Shown in pieces: positions 1 to 9,600 of a stretch of 64,000 nucleotides of DNA. The notes under the pieces were generated by a model. That model saw only the letters and a program-made list of their open reading frames with translations, was not told the origin of the DNA and made no database searches. Positions within the stretch are counted from its first letter, which is position 1. Each line of letters starts with the position of its first letter. The position numbers were made by a program, and so were the translations under genes. The DNA is from Candidatus Leptovillus gracilis (GTDB lineage Bacteria; Chloroflexota; Anaerolineae; Promineifilales; Promineifilaceae), in contig JADJXA010000025.1 of the NCBI GenBank assembly GCA_016716065.1, positions 62,001 through 126,000 on the forward strand, written 5' to 3'.

Positions 1-2
1 AG

Positions 3-1007
3 TGGCAAGAACGAAATGAGGAGCTGGATGCGGAATGGGATAACGGCCGTTTGCCTTGGTTAACACAGAAGTTAGTTGAGGTTGAAGATGATGTTGACGC
101 GCAAGGCAATCGTCCGATCCGGTATGAATTTAAGCCAGTAACCCATTCACATGAACTGTTTTCACCGCTGTTGGTTCTCCACCCCGCTTTGGTGGGTTAT
201 TCGTCGGAATTAGGGCTGACATTGTACCCATCGTCAACTTTTACATGTGCTGTGCCACAGGTGACAATTGAACAAGTGCGCCAAACGTATGGCTATCGGT
301 TAGAAAGCTATGCTCACCATATCGAACTGGTACATCAGGAATTTACACGGGATTGGTTGGATTGGGTCACGGCCGTTTCCCAACGCATCGAAAACGCCTA
401 CAACTGGCAACCGGGTATTGTGCGCGACATGGCGCAGTTGATCGTCTGTTTGCACGACGCCGGAAAGTTGAGCGAAGGGTGGCAGAAATGGGCGCAGGCA
501 TGGCAAACGGCCGTTGGTAACCCTATTCCTGCCGGCGTAGCGGTCGCCCACACCGATTATGACCCTACCGACGGGCGGCATGTGGAATTGAATCGGAAAA
601 TGGGCCGAAAACGGCCGTCGCACGCCGTCGAAAGCGCTTATGCCGCCGCACCCATTTTGTTGGCGTTTTTGCCAGAAAAGGATAGACATCTGCCCCTGTT
701 TCGCGCGGCGTTCACCGCCATTGCCCGACATCACGGCGCTTTTACATCACAACCCGACAGTTATCAATTGGTTGGGGATTGTGAGAGGCATGTGCAAGAA
801 ACGGCCATCTTGCTGCCGCCCACGTTGCAAACTCTTGATATGGCAGGTCTACGACGACAACTGGCCTACGATGCCAAAGCTCAGCGGGGTATTGAAGAGC
901 GATTCTTGACTCAATCCCACAATGAACAGGATATGACGTGCTATATGATGCTGGTTCGCGTCTTGCGCTTTGCTGACCAGGAAGGCACAAAGGAGGGAAG
1001 TAAATAA
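3..1007 (+). CDS. cas3: Cas3 C-terminal part with HD nuclease domain (5' end outside window)
   Basis: The reading frame is open from base 3, so this is the 3' end of a longer gene. The visible 334 residues hold an HD-type metal-dependent nuclease: a histidine pair (YAHH), the HD signature in CLHDAGK, a WQKW segment and a later RHHGAF histidine pair, as in Cas3'' domains that degrade the displaced strand after Cascade recognises its target. The helicase part must lie upstream, so HD is C-terminal; most Cas3 proteins carry HD at the N-terminus. The gene is followed 95 bp later by the Cascade genes on the same strand. A separate stand-alone Cas3'' is possible but less likely, because the frame continues off the window. 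Confidence 0.8.
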   Translation, partial: WQERNEELDAEWDNGRLPWLTQKLVEVEDDVDAQGNRPIRYEFKPVTHSHELFSPLLVLHPALVGYSSELGLTLYPSSTFTCAVPQVTIEQVRQTYGYRLESYAHHIELVHQEFTRDWLDWVTAVSQRIENAYNWQPGIVRDMAQLIVCLHDAGKLSEGWQKWAQAWQTAVGNPIPAGVAVAHTDYDPTDGRHVELNRKMGRKRPSHAVESAYAAAPILLAFLPEKDRHLPLFRAAFTAIARHHGAFTSQPDSYQLVGDCERHVQETAILLPPTLQTLDMAGLRRQLAYDAKAQRGIEERFLTQSHNEQDMTCYMMLVRVLRFADQEGTKEGSK

Positions 1008-1102
1008 ATTTGAGAATATCCGTCCATTTGCTTTGAAAATTGGGGCCAAGGCCAAACAACTTTGGTCTCATCTTGAGCAAGATAATTTACCAAGAGGCGC
1101 AT

Positions 1103-2887
1103 ATGATTGAACTGCAATCTGTTTTTTACATTGACAAATTGACAGGAACCTTTGCTGACGAACTGCTAGGGGCTGGGTTTATCCTCGTTTTGCAAGAATT
1201 GTACTTTCAGCAGGGCGTCAAGCCTGTTATTACTCAACTTGACACGGGGTACAGCTACGCCATTGAATGCGATCCACCGCTGGATTTGGGGCGTGTACAA
1301 ATGGATACACGGCCGTTTTACCCTGCTCCTGTCATCCAAACCACGAAAAATCAGGCTGGTTTGCCGGAGTTGCCGCCAATGTCCTTTGTCAGCTATGAAG
1401 GCGAGAAGGAAAAACGTAACCAGTACATCGAAGCCTATAAGGGTTTGGACAAAACGGCCAAGCGTGCCGACATAATTGGCGAAGCGCACCCCGCTTTAGC
1501 AAGCCTTCCCCCTGCGCCCCATGCTGATTGGGACATCTTCCGCATGATTAACCCTGCCGCCCTTATTGGCTACAATGGCTTGATGACCCAATGGTATGCG
1601 GTAGGCGCAGCCGGATTGACGGGCACGGTTGCCCATCTTCTTTGCCAGATGTTTCATCAATCGCCCAATGACGTAGCCACGGCGCGATCCACCTGGCAAA
1701 ACGTGGCAAAGGCCAATGGTTGGAAGCAAATTGACGCCACCGCCAGCCAGTTTTACAACCCATCGCAAGGCAAAGGCGTTAATCGCCCTCAGCCGGATGG
1801 CGTTGGCCTGGGCAACCTGGACAACTTTTGGTTGTTGGAATGGCTTAAGGCGCTTGGCCTGTATGAAATCGGTTTTACGCGCACCCTGAAAGGAGTAGGT
1901 GATCGCAAAACGTATGTGCCGGTTTACGGCCGTATGACGCCTACCTTCGCCCGCTCCGTTCAAAGCGAGTTTCGTAATCGGATGCGTTTTGACGAAACGG
2001 CCGTGCGTTCTGACATCCTCACCGTGATGCGCTACCTGCAAGCCTTCCTCTCCCGCAGTCAGTACAGCCAGGGCGAAAGCGAAGAAGAGCGGTGGCAGCG
2101 AGAAATGTTCGGTGGCGGGTATAGGCCGGCCGATTTCATGCATGGCTTTCAGGTGGCTTTCTATAAAGACCTGGGCAATGCCGTTACGACTATGAACCTG
2201 GCTTTTCTCAATCTACCCGGTTGGGTCACTATCCACCAAGATACGGAGGTGGAAACTTATCAGGATGTGTTGCTGGAGCATGAAGAGATCATCCGTCAGT
2301 TTGAAGAAAACAGAGGGGACGAACTTGACCTGCTCATGAAATACCGCAACTTCATCGTCGCCGACAATCTGGCCCCATTTTTTGAATTCACCACTGCCTA
2401 TAGCAGTTGGCTTATCAGCGAGGGGGAAAAACCTGGTTTCCCGCCACGCAAATTTTCAACCCGCAATTTAAGGAGGTTACTTGTGGCTGTTCAACCTAAA
2501 CTCAGTGAGATTTTAGAGTCCCCCGGTTTTGTTAACATTGCTTATGCGATCCGTCAAAGCACCGTTGTGGCCCAATACCGCAAAGCGCAAAACGACCGTC
2601 GCTACGATGTACGTTATGGCCTGGGACGCGATCTGGTTCGCCAATCACAATACCCCGACGAATTTGTCGCCGCCCTCAGCGATTTTCTGCATAAATACAA
2701 TGCCGAAAACGCCCAGGTCATGGAAAATCGCTCTGGTCCCTACCGGAAAAGTGTGCAAACTGGCGACATCCAAGAGATTTTGCGCCTGATTGACCAGCAT
2801 GGCTCTGACCTCATTGCCAAATTGCTCGTCGCCTACGGCTACGCCCGCGAACCACGCCTGGACGAAGCCGGTGAACCAACAAACTAA
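1103..2887 (+). CDS. cas8: Cas8-like large subunit of type I Cascade
   Basis: This 594-residue protein sits directly between cas3 and cas7, the usual place of the large subunit that reads the PAM and recruits Cas3. I chose ATG 1103 (MIELQSV) because AAGAGG lies just upstream; the open frame itself reaches back to 1040. No zinc-finger cysteine cluster is obvious. Two parts are visible: an aromatic-rich N-terminal half (Cas8a/MYXAN-like in size) and a helical C-terminal third (from about residue 455, AVQPKLSEILESP) that could correspond to a fused small subunit. An internal GGAGGTTACTTGTG-like start near 2480 could even give a separate small-subunit product. The family call rests mainly on position and size. 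Confidence 0.7.
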   Translation: MIELQSVFYIDKLTGTFADELLGAGFILVLQELYFQQGVKPVITQLDTGYSYAIECDPPLDLGRVQMDTRPFYPAPVIQTTKNQAGLPELPPMSFVSYEGEKEKRNQYIEAYKGLDKTAKRADIIGEAHPALASLPPAPHADWDIFRMINPAALIGYNGLMTQWYAVGAAGLTGTVAHLLCQMFHQSPNDVATARSTWQNVAKANGWKQIDATASQFYNPSQGKGVNRPQPDGVGLGNLDNFWLLEWLKALGLYEIGFTRTLKGVGDRKTYVPVYGRMTPTFARSVQSEFRNRMRFDETAVRSDILTVMRYLQAFLSRSQYSQGESEEERWQREMFGGGYRPADFMHGFQVAFYKDLGNAVTTMNLAFLNLPGWVTIHQDTEVETYQDVLLEHEEIIRQFEENRGDELDLLMKYRNFIVADNLAPFFEFTTAYSSWLISEGEKPGFPPRKFSTRNLRRLLVAVQPKLSEILESPGFVNIAYAIRQSTVVAQYRKAQNDRRYDVRYGLGRDLVRQSQYPDEFVAALSDFLHKYNAENAQVMENRSGPYRKSVQTGDIQEILRLIDQHGSDLIAKLLVAYGYAREPRLDEAGEPTN

Positions 2888-2918
2888 CAAACCAACAAAC
2901 TAAAAGGAGATTCTTACC

Positions 2919-3896
2919 GTGTCCATTTATTCCATTTCCCTCTCTGCTCAACTTACCCTGGATATGCACAGCCTGAACAACGAAGGGGGCGAAGGCAACC
3001 AGATTCAAACCCGCATGGTCAACATCGTGGATGGCAATGGCGAACTGAAAAACGTCAATGCCATCTCCGGCGACATGATCAAACACATCCTGGCCGAGCA
3101 TCTGCACCGCATTGCTACCGCCAACGGCCTGCCCCTATGCGCTGGTTGTAAAACCTTTAACGCCAACCGCATCAGCGCCGATGAAAGCTACATGGCCGCC
3201 ATCGCCAACATGAACGACGCCGACTCGTTAACATTGATGCTGGAAACATGCGCTATGGATGATATGCTGGGCAACCTGATCACTGCCGGTTCCAAATCTT
3301 TGCCGCGCAAATCGGTGGTTGAGTTTGGATGGGTGGTCGGTTTGCCCGAACTGACCCGTTCCGACAGCTATTTTCACGTCAAGTATTCCAACGAACGGGG
3401 CAAAGCGCAGCGCGACGCCGAAAAGGGCGAAGAAGCGCGTGGCGCAAATTTGGGCCAGGCCATCTTCCATCGTCCGGCCAACAGCGGCGTGTACGCCCTG
3501 GTCGCTACCATTGAGGCGGCGCGTATTGGCTTCAACGACATTACCCAAACCTACGTGTTGGATGAAAGCCAGCGGCAAGCGCGATTGAAAGCCTTGCTCG
3601 AAGCCCTGCTCTACACCCTCATGGAGCCGGCCGGAGCCATGCGCGGCACCCAAGCCCCCCACATCGTAGACGTGGCCGGGGTGATCACCGTCAGCCAAAA
3701 CGTCATCCCCGCGCCCACCCTCAGCCCACTGAATGAACGGTACGATGAGGAATTGGTCGGACTGTGCGAAACGCTGAACAGCATCCGCCCTGGCGCACTC
3801 ACTGCCCATTCCTTTAATTCCATGAACGGCTACGCCCAAACCGTGCGCGACCTCATTCAGAGCGCCACACCGTACACGTTGCATTATGCAGGTTGA
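2919..3896 (+). CDS. cas7: Cas7 (DevR/Cst2 family) Cascade backbone
   Basis: This is a 325-residue RAMP-fold backbone subunit that polymerises along the crRNA. The family hallmarks are clear: a beta strand followed by LNNEGGEGNQ (about residues 19-28), NAISGDMIKH (about 49-58) and the LCAGC segment. DevR proteins also regulate their own operon in some species. The start is GTG 2919 with AAAGGAGA ten bases upstream. The short spacer before it carries a tandem AACCAACAAACT-like tract (about 2873-2902). A strong hairpin follows the stop codon and separates the gene from cas5. Confidence 0.9.
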   Translation: MSIYSISLSAQLTLDMHSLNNEGGEGNQIQTRMVNIVDGNGELKNVNAISGDMIKHILAEHLHRIATANGLPLCAGCKTFNANRISADESYMAAIANMNDADSLTLMLETCAMDDMLGNLITAGSKSLPRKSVVEFGWVVGLPELTRSDSYFHVKYSNERGKAQRDAEKGEEARGANLGQAIFHRPANSGVYALVATIEAARIGFNDITQTYVLDESQRQARLKALLEALLYTLMEPAGAMRGTQAPHIVDVAGVITVSQNVIPAPTLSPLNERYDEELVGLCETLNSIRPGALTAHSFNSMNGYAQTVRDLIQSATPYTLHYAG

Positions 3897-3900
3897 AGCA

Positions 3901-3933
3901 AGATTGGTTCAATCTTAAAGATTGAACCAATCT
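3901..3933. promoter_or_regulatory. Perfect 15-bp hairpin between cas7 and cas5
   Basis: Arm AGATTGGTTCAATCT, loop TAA, arm AGATTGAACCAATCT: 15 perfect pairs. No T-tract follows on either strand, so it is not a standard intrinsic terminator. It lies 4 nt after the cas7 stop and 28 nt before cas5, where an RNA hairpin could stabilise the upstream cas7 message or set the cas7:cas5 ratio. That role is inferred. Confidence 0.75.
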
Positions 3934-3961
3934 CCCCACCTGCCCATGCGAGTGACCAACC

Positions 3962-4651
3962 ATGATATGGATACAAGCAATTTACCAGCCGACGACACTG
4001 TTTAGCTTACGGCCGTCCTGGACAACCTCATCCGGGGGCAAAAGTTTGCTGCTGCCGTCGCCTTATGCGCTGAAAACGGCCGTTCTCGACGCCGCCATCC
4101 GCACCAGTGGTCTCCAACAAGCGGAAAAAGCGTGGCCCTGGATACGCGACATGGGCATTGGCATTCAGTTGCCCGCGCAAATCGTCGTTACCAATCTATT
4201 TGCCAAAATTCTGCGCCTGCGCCGCAATCCGGCTACACCCGGTTCTGCTGATGTAGGCCCCTTCCAGAAAACCATCGCTTATCGTGAATATGTCTACCAT
4301 CCACAACCGATCACCCTGGCCTTTGCTGTCCCCGATGGGCAGGCGGCGCAGCTTGGCGATTGGCTGGCGCAAATTAGTTATCTGGGCAAGCGCGGCGGCT
4401 TTGTACAACTGTTGGCCCCTCCCATGCCCCTGGCCGACAGCGCTGGCTTTGTGTTGTTGACGGCCGATGTCAGCAGCTTCCCCCTCAATGGCCTGGTACA
4501 ACAACTAGACGATTGCGATCCGAAGATGAAGTTTGAGGAGGCGAACATTTACGACAGTAAAAAGCCAAAGCGGGTGGTGCGGCATGTGGTCTTGCCCTAC
4601 CGGCTGGCGAAATCCAGCCGCGCCTACTCTCTCTACCAACACACCGGCTAA
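3962..4651 (+). CDS. cas5: Cas5 Cascade subunit
   Basis: This is a 229-residue RAMP protein in the position expected for Cas5, which caps the 5' handle of the crRNA in Cascade. Recognisable parts are the N-terminal strand (IWIQAIYQPTTLFS), the SYALKTAVLDAAI-type helix after a serine-proline turn, and a YLGKRGGFVQ loop typical of Cas5a/DevS-like proteins. The gene follows cas7 on the same strand after the hairpin at 3901, starting at ATG 3962 with a weak ribosome site. It is the last Cascade gene before an inserted toxin-antitoxin pair. Confidence 0.8.
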   Translation: MIWIQAIYQPTTLFSLRPSWTTSSGGKSLLLPSPYALKTAVLDAAIRTSGLQQAEKAWPWIRDMGIGIQLPAQIVVTNLFAKILRLRRNPATPGSADVGPFQKTIAYREYVYHPQPITLAFAVPDGQAAQLGDWLAQISYLGKRGGFVQLLAPPMPLADSAGFVLLTADVSSFPLNGLVQQLDDCDPKMKFEEANIYDSKKPKRVVRHVVLPYRLAKSSRAYSLYQHTG

Positions 4652-4757
4652 ACCAAACGGCCGTTGGTTGCCCTCACCAACGGCCGTTCACCCATTGACC
4701 CACCACCATAAACCGTCTTACAATAAACAAAATAAGTAAGACGAATAGGAGAAGCAT

Positions 4758-4997
4758 ATGGTTGTCAAACTATCTTCCAAAGGCCAACTTATCATCCCTC
4801 AACCCATTCGCGCTGCCATGGGGCTGCAACCCGGCGATGCGTTTAACGTTTACCAAGAAGGCAACCGTATCATGCTAGAACCCGTAGATTGGTACTCCCC
4901 TATTGATGCCCTCTACGGCAAATACCGCGAATCCGACCTCCTGGCCGACCTGGCCGCGGAACATACCCAGGAACTAACCAGGGACAACCGCCGATGA
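4758..4997 (+). CDS. vapB: AbrB/MazE-fold antitoxin (VapB-like)
   Basis: This is a 79-residue SpoVT/AbrB swapped-hairpin DNA-binding protein: VKLSSKGQLIIPQPIRAAMGLQPGD is the classic layout, with the KGQ-IPxxIR core at residues 8-20. It presumably neutralises the PIN toxin encoded next and represses the pair. AGGAGAAGC lies directly before ATG 4758. The stop overlaps the vapC start (ATGA at 4994-4997), which implies translational coupling. The pair sits between cas5 and cas6 and is co-oriented with them. Confidence 0.9.
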   Translation: MVVKLSSKGQLIIPQPIRAAMGLQPGDAFNVYQEGNRIMLEPVDWYSPIDALYGKYRESDLLADLAAEHTQELTRDNRR

Positions 4998-5410
4998 CGC
5001 AGCGATTTGTCCTGGACGCCTGGGCTGTTCTCGCCTTCTTGCAAGGGGAAGAGCCAGCCGCCGCCAGAGTGCGAGACCTGCTGGACGCGGCTGCCCGTGA
5101 GACCGACGTTGAACTGCTCCTCTCCATTATCAACCTTGGCGAGGTCTTCTACATCGTGGGCCGCGCCAAAGGGCAACACGAAGCAGAGCAAACCCTCACC
5201 GCCCTTCGCCAACTGCCCTGGCAAATCGTGCCCGCGACAGACACGGCCGTTCTCGCTGCCGCTGCCTTCAAAATGAAACATCCCGTGTCCTACGCCGATG
5301 CTTTTGCCGCCACCGCAGCCCAAGACCATACCGCCACCCTCTTAACCGGCGATCCGGAATTACTCGCGCTGTCAGACACCCTTCGTTTGGAGGCGATAAG
5401 CCGCGCCTAA
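4994..5410 (+). CDS. vapC: PIN-domain ribonuclease toxin (VapC-like)
   Basis: A 138-residue PIN domain. The acidic active-site residues are in place: D in VLDAWAVLAF (about residue 8), E in NLGEVFY (about 48), D in SYADAFAAT (about 96) and D in LTGDPEL (about 115). PIN toxins cut RNA (tRNA or rRNA in studied VapCs). The gene is complete and of normal length, so it should be active unless bound by the upstream AbrB-type antitoxin. Its stop is 23 bp before cas6, so toxin and cas6 probably share a transcript. Confidence 0.9.
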   Translation: MTQRFVLDAWAVLAFLQGEEPAAARVRDLLDAAARETDVELLLSIINLGEVFYIVGRAKGQHEAEQTLTALRQLPWQIVPATDTAVLAAAAFKMKHPVSYADAFAATAAQDHTATLLTGDPELLALSDTLRLEAISRA

Positions 5411-5433
5411 AACCAAAGCAGCACTATCAAGCC

Positions 5434-6462
5434 ATGACCAACCTGCAACTCACCCACCTTCGCTTCGACTGCGCCGCCACTACACCCATCAAAATGGGGG
5501 GCCATTACGCCGGTAACAACCTGCGCAACGCCCTCGCCAACGTCATGCGCCGCTCCACCTGCCCCGAATACCGCACCAACCTCCCTCCCGACCCCGCCCA
5601 CGCAGCCACCTGTCCCGCCTGCTGGCTGCTCTCGGCCAACCTCGACCCCGGCACCGTCATCCGCGCCTACGCTGTCGCGCCGCCTATCCCACCGCGCAGC
5701 TACCTGAAAATAGGCGAACGCTTCAGCTTCGCCCTCACCCTCTTCGGTGACGGCTTCCACTACCTGCCCTACGTCGTCCTGGCCGCCAACGAAGCCGGAC
5801 AAAGCGAAGGCATCGGCCCCGGCCGGCGCGAAGGGATGGGGCGATTTGTCGTGGACAGGATAACGGCCGTAGACCCCCTGCGCGGCGACATACAATCTTG
5901 CCTGGCCCCCGGTGACTCCTTCGTGACTGTGCCCAATCTGTTTGTAGATGAGACTGCCGTTCACCACATCAGCCAGATGCACCATCAAAACCTCAACGGC
6001 CGTCATCTCGCCTTCCATTTCCTCACCCCCACACGGCTGGAAGAAAAGCAGCAGCTCTACAAACTGCCCGACTTCTCCGTCCTTTTCCGGCGACTGCTCT
6101 ACCGCATAGACGAACTAGGCCGCCAATTTGCCGGGCAAGAGCGGCGCGACCCGGCCCAGGTGACCCATCTTCACGCCCTGGCCGACAGCGTTCGTCTGGT
6201 AGATGCGCAAACCAACTGGCAAGAAATGTGGGTATACTCCGGGCGCAAGGACGAGAAAACGCCGTTGAGTGGGTTTACCGGCACGGCCGTTTACCTCAGC
6301 GACGATTGGGCTGAACTGCTGCCCTGGCTGGTATGGGGTCAGGCGACCCACGTCGGAAAATCGGTTGTCAAAGGCAACGGTATCTACGAATTAGGGGGTG
6401 GAAACTGGCCTGCCTACTGGGATTGGCTGCGCGCCGACCACCTGTGGGAAGCCGCGATCTGA
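5434..6462 (+). CDS. cas6: Cas6 CRISPR-RNA endoribonuclease
   Basis: This 342-residue protein has the Cas6 C-terminal family layout (PF10040-like). The N-terminal ferredoxin-like half carries an unusual CPACW cysteine pair near residue 52 in a loop after HAATC, which may bind zinc. The C-terminal half ends with the glycine-rich segment GKSVVKGNGIYEL. It would cut each repeat to leave an 8-nt 5' handle ending in TGAAAC. It directly precedes the leader and array and is oriented with them. Histidines in VHHISQMHHQN and HVGKSV are candidates for catalysis, but I cannot assign the residue. Confidence 0.8.
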   Translation: MTNLQLTHLRFDCAATTPIKMGGHYAGNNLRNALANVMRRSTCPEYRTNLPPDPAHAATCPACWLLSANLDPGTVIRAYAVAPPIPPRSYLKIGERFSFALTLFGDGFHYLPYVVLAANEAGQSEGIGPGRREGMGRFVVDRITAVDPLRGDIQSCLAPGDSFVTVPNLFVDETAVHHISQMHHQNLNGRHLAFHFLTPTRLEEKQQLYKLPDFSVLFRRLLYRIDELGRQFAGQERRDPAQVTHLHALADSVRLVDAQTNWQEMWVYSGRKDEKTPLSGFTGTAVYLSDDWAELLPWLVWGQATHVGKSVVKGNGIYELGGGNWPAYWDWLRADHLWEAAI

Positions 6463-6633
6463 CCATCGCAAATCCCCCCCGTTTTGACGCAAAAACCGAT
6501 TTGCGAAAAAAGCTCGTTAACAACCACATATTCAGCGAAATCAAGATACAATTGACCTACGAGATTGGCCTGTAACGGTCGAAACGGCCGTTGCAGGCCA
6601 AATATGAACCATTAACAACAAAAAACGCGGGCG
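6463..6633 (+). promoter_or_regulatory. CRISPR leader
   Basis: This is a 171-bp non-coding AT-rich stretch between cas6 and the first repeat. Array polarity supports its role: perfect repeats begin here and decay at the far end, so new spacers enter on this side. It holds TTGACC at 6552 followed 15 bp later by TAACGG, a weak promoter candidate, and one ACGGCCGT octamer. Confidence 0.65.
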
Positions 6634-9600
6634 GTCGCCCCACCAGAGAATCGCCAGAGATTACTGAAACACCTGATTTTACGGAGATTGGGAGCATCAC
6701 ATGGTCGTCGCCCCACCAGAGAATCGCCAGAGATTACTGAAACACCTGGGCAAGCAGACAAAGAGAATGCAATATAGGTCGCCCCACCAGAGAATCGCCA
6801 GAGATTACTGAAACCGGCTGAGTAGGGCGGGCCGGGCTGTTGTCCAGCCCAAGTCGCCCCACCAGAGAATCGCCAGAGATTACTGAAACGGCTTATTTAT
6901 TCAGAGGTGCAGGTATGAGCGAACGTCGCCCCACCAGAGAATCGCCAGAGATTACTGAAACAACGGCCGCTTGTGTCCGCCGCTGCCATTTTGTACAGTC
7001 GCCCCACCAGAGAATCGCCAGAGATTACTGAAACGTCGAGGGCAGGTCACGCGCAATAGCCAACATCACAGTCGCCCCACCAGAGAATCGCCAGAGATTA
7101 CTGAAACGTAGACCACGCCCACGCCCCTTTTGCTTTTTGGCATGTCGCCCCACCAGAGAATCGCCAGAGATTACTGAAACGTTATCTATTTGTGCCGTTC
7201 CAGTATTCTTCAATGTCGCCCCACCAGAGAATCGCCAGAGATTACTGAAACCACAACAATATGCCGCCTTATGCCGTCGTAGTGTGGGTCGCCCCACCAG
7301 AGAATCGCCAGAGATTACTGAAACAGGATGATAGGAGGTCTGCGACTTGTTTGGAGCTGCGGTCGCCCCACCAGAGAATCGCCAGAGATTACTGAAACGT
7401 TCATTGCCCCAGGTGACGAATACCCTGTCGAGGTCGCCCCACCAGAGAATCGCCAGAGATTACTGAAACAACCGCTCCCGGAAAGCCCGCAAATCAGCTT
7501 TGTAATGTCGCCCCACCAGAGAATCGCCAGAGATTACTGAAACCTGGCGCACCTGACCTGCTTGCTGCTGGTATTGGCGTCGCCCCACCAGAGAATCGCC
7601 AGAGATTACTGAAACATCCACTAGCTTGTGAGTTTCGCGCAGCAGCGACGGTCGCCCCACCAGAGAATCGCCAGAGATTACTGAAACAACATGGCCGTTC
7701 CCACCGTCGGCCAGATTGCCGATGTCGCCCCACCAGAGAATCGCCAGAGATTACTGAAACAGACACGTTACCACATGTCACAGGAAAATGTGGCGCTGTC
7801 GCCCCACCAGAGAATCGCCAGAGATTACTGAAACTCCCGCCATGTGTTACAACCCGCACATCTAATATGTCGCCCCACCAGAGAATCGCCAGAGATTACT
7901 GAAACAAGCGGTTCGTCGTCTATTGGCGGCTGCGGTGGGTGTCGCCCCACCAGAGAATCGCCAGAGATTACTGAAACAGTCCATCACGTTCCCACGCCGA
8001 CCATGTGGCAAGGTCGCCCCACCAGAGAATCGCCAGAGATTACTGAAACTCAGACTGTCTTGTTGGGGAATTGGCACGCGCAAAACAGTCGCCCCACCAG
8101 AGAATCGCCAGAGATTACTGAAACAACCAACCGAAGGCCCCTTTAAGGTCAACATGTTTTGTCGCCCCACCAGAGAATCGCCAGAGATTACTGAAACAGG
8201 TCTACAAGCCACCGGCCAGGCCAACCACCGACGTCGCCCCACCAGAGAATCGCCAGAGATTACTGAAACTGTGAATCCATTTGCACAGCGGGAAACGGGG
8301 TTGCGTCGCCCCACCAGAGAATCGCCAGAGATTACTGAAACAACCACATACACGATGGCATAGCCATACTCCATCACGTCGCCCCACCAGAGAATCGCCA
8401 GAGATTACTGAAACCGTCACGCACGCACGCAGCACGCACGCACGATTTTGTCGCCCCACCAGAGAATCGCCAGAGATTACTGAAACACCAGTCTGCTACT
8501 CCTCTTCTTCATACTCTGATGTCGCCCCACCAGAGAATCGCCAGAGATTACTGAAACTTAATACCGTTGTTGTTGGCCTTTTTGATGGTTTCGTCGCCCC
8601 ACCAGAGAATCGCCAGAGATTACTGAAACGAAGCTGTTGAACGCCTTAAGGCCATGCGGGATTGGTCGCCCCACCAGAGAATCGCCAGAGATTACTGAAA
8701 CTAAAGCCGTCAACAATTGGGTTCACGGCAAGATGCTGTCGCCCCACCAGAGAATCGCCAGAGATTACTGAAACGTGTATATCGGCCAGACACCCGTGTA
8801 CCAGAGTATGTCGCCCCACCAGAGAATCGCCAGAGATTACTGAAACTCAGGTATGGGCTGCTTTCTTGTTTTCTATCCAGAGTCGCCCCACCAGAGAATC
8901 GCCAGAGATTACTGAAACATTCGTAACCGATAGGCGTTACCGGGAATAGTTCGCGTCGCCCCACCAGAGAATCGCCAGAGATTACTGAAACAACAACCGT
9001 GTTAACTCTCCCAGGTGGGATTCTAAGTCGCCCCACCAGAGAATCGCCAGAGATTACTGAAACAACCGCTCCCGGAAAGCCCGCAAATCAGCTTTGTGTC
9101 GCCCCACCAGAGAATCGCCAGAGATTACTGAAACGTTCGATTTTTATAGGGATTACTGGTTGCGGGGAGGTCGCCCCACCAGAGAATCGCCAGAGATTAC
9201 TGAAACGATATACACATCCGGGGTCTACTTCTGGCCTGACAAGTCGCCCCACCAGAGAATCGCCAGAGATTACTGAAACACGATTGTCCCACGATAAAAG
9301 TTGACCGGGCCGCCGTCGCCCCACCAGAGAATCGCCAGAGATTACTGAAACTTTTTGCAATGACTCGCCATAGAAAAGGGTTCCATCGTCGCCCCACCAG
9401 AGAATCGCCAGAGATTACTGAAACGGATTGTCATCACATATACGCCATAATCGAAACCCGGGTCGCCCCACCAGAGAATCGCCAGAGATTACTGAAACAC
9501 CACCAGACAGTAGCGCGCATTTTATCTCGTTTGGTCGCCCCACCAGAGAATCGCCAGAGATTACTGAAACGTATAGTGATACGGGACATAAAATTTGTGG

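Noticed and set aside
3..6462. Calling the CRISPR system type I-G from the C-terminal HD of Cas3
   Set aside because: Cas7 and Cas5 are DevR/DevS-like and Cas5 and Cas6 are separate genes, unlike the Cas5-Cas6 fusion and Csb1-type proteins of I-G; I left the subtype open.
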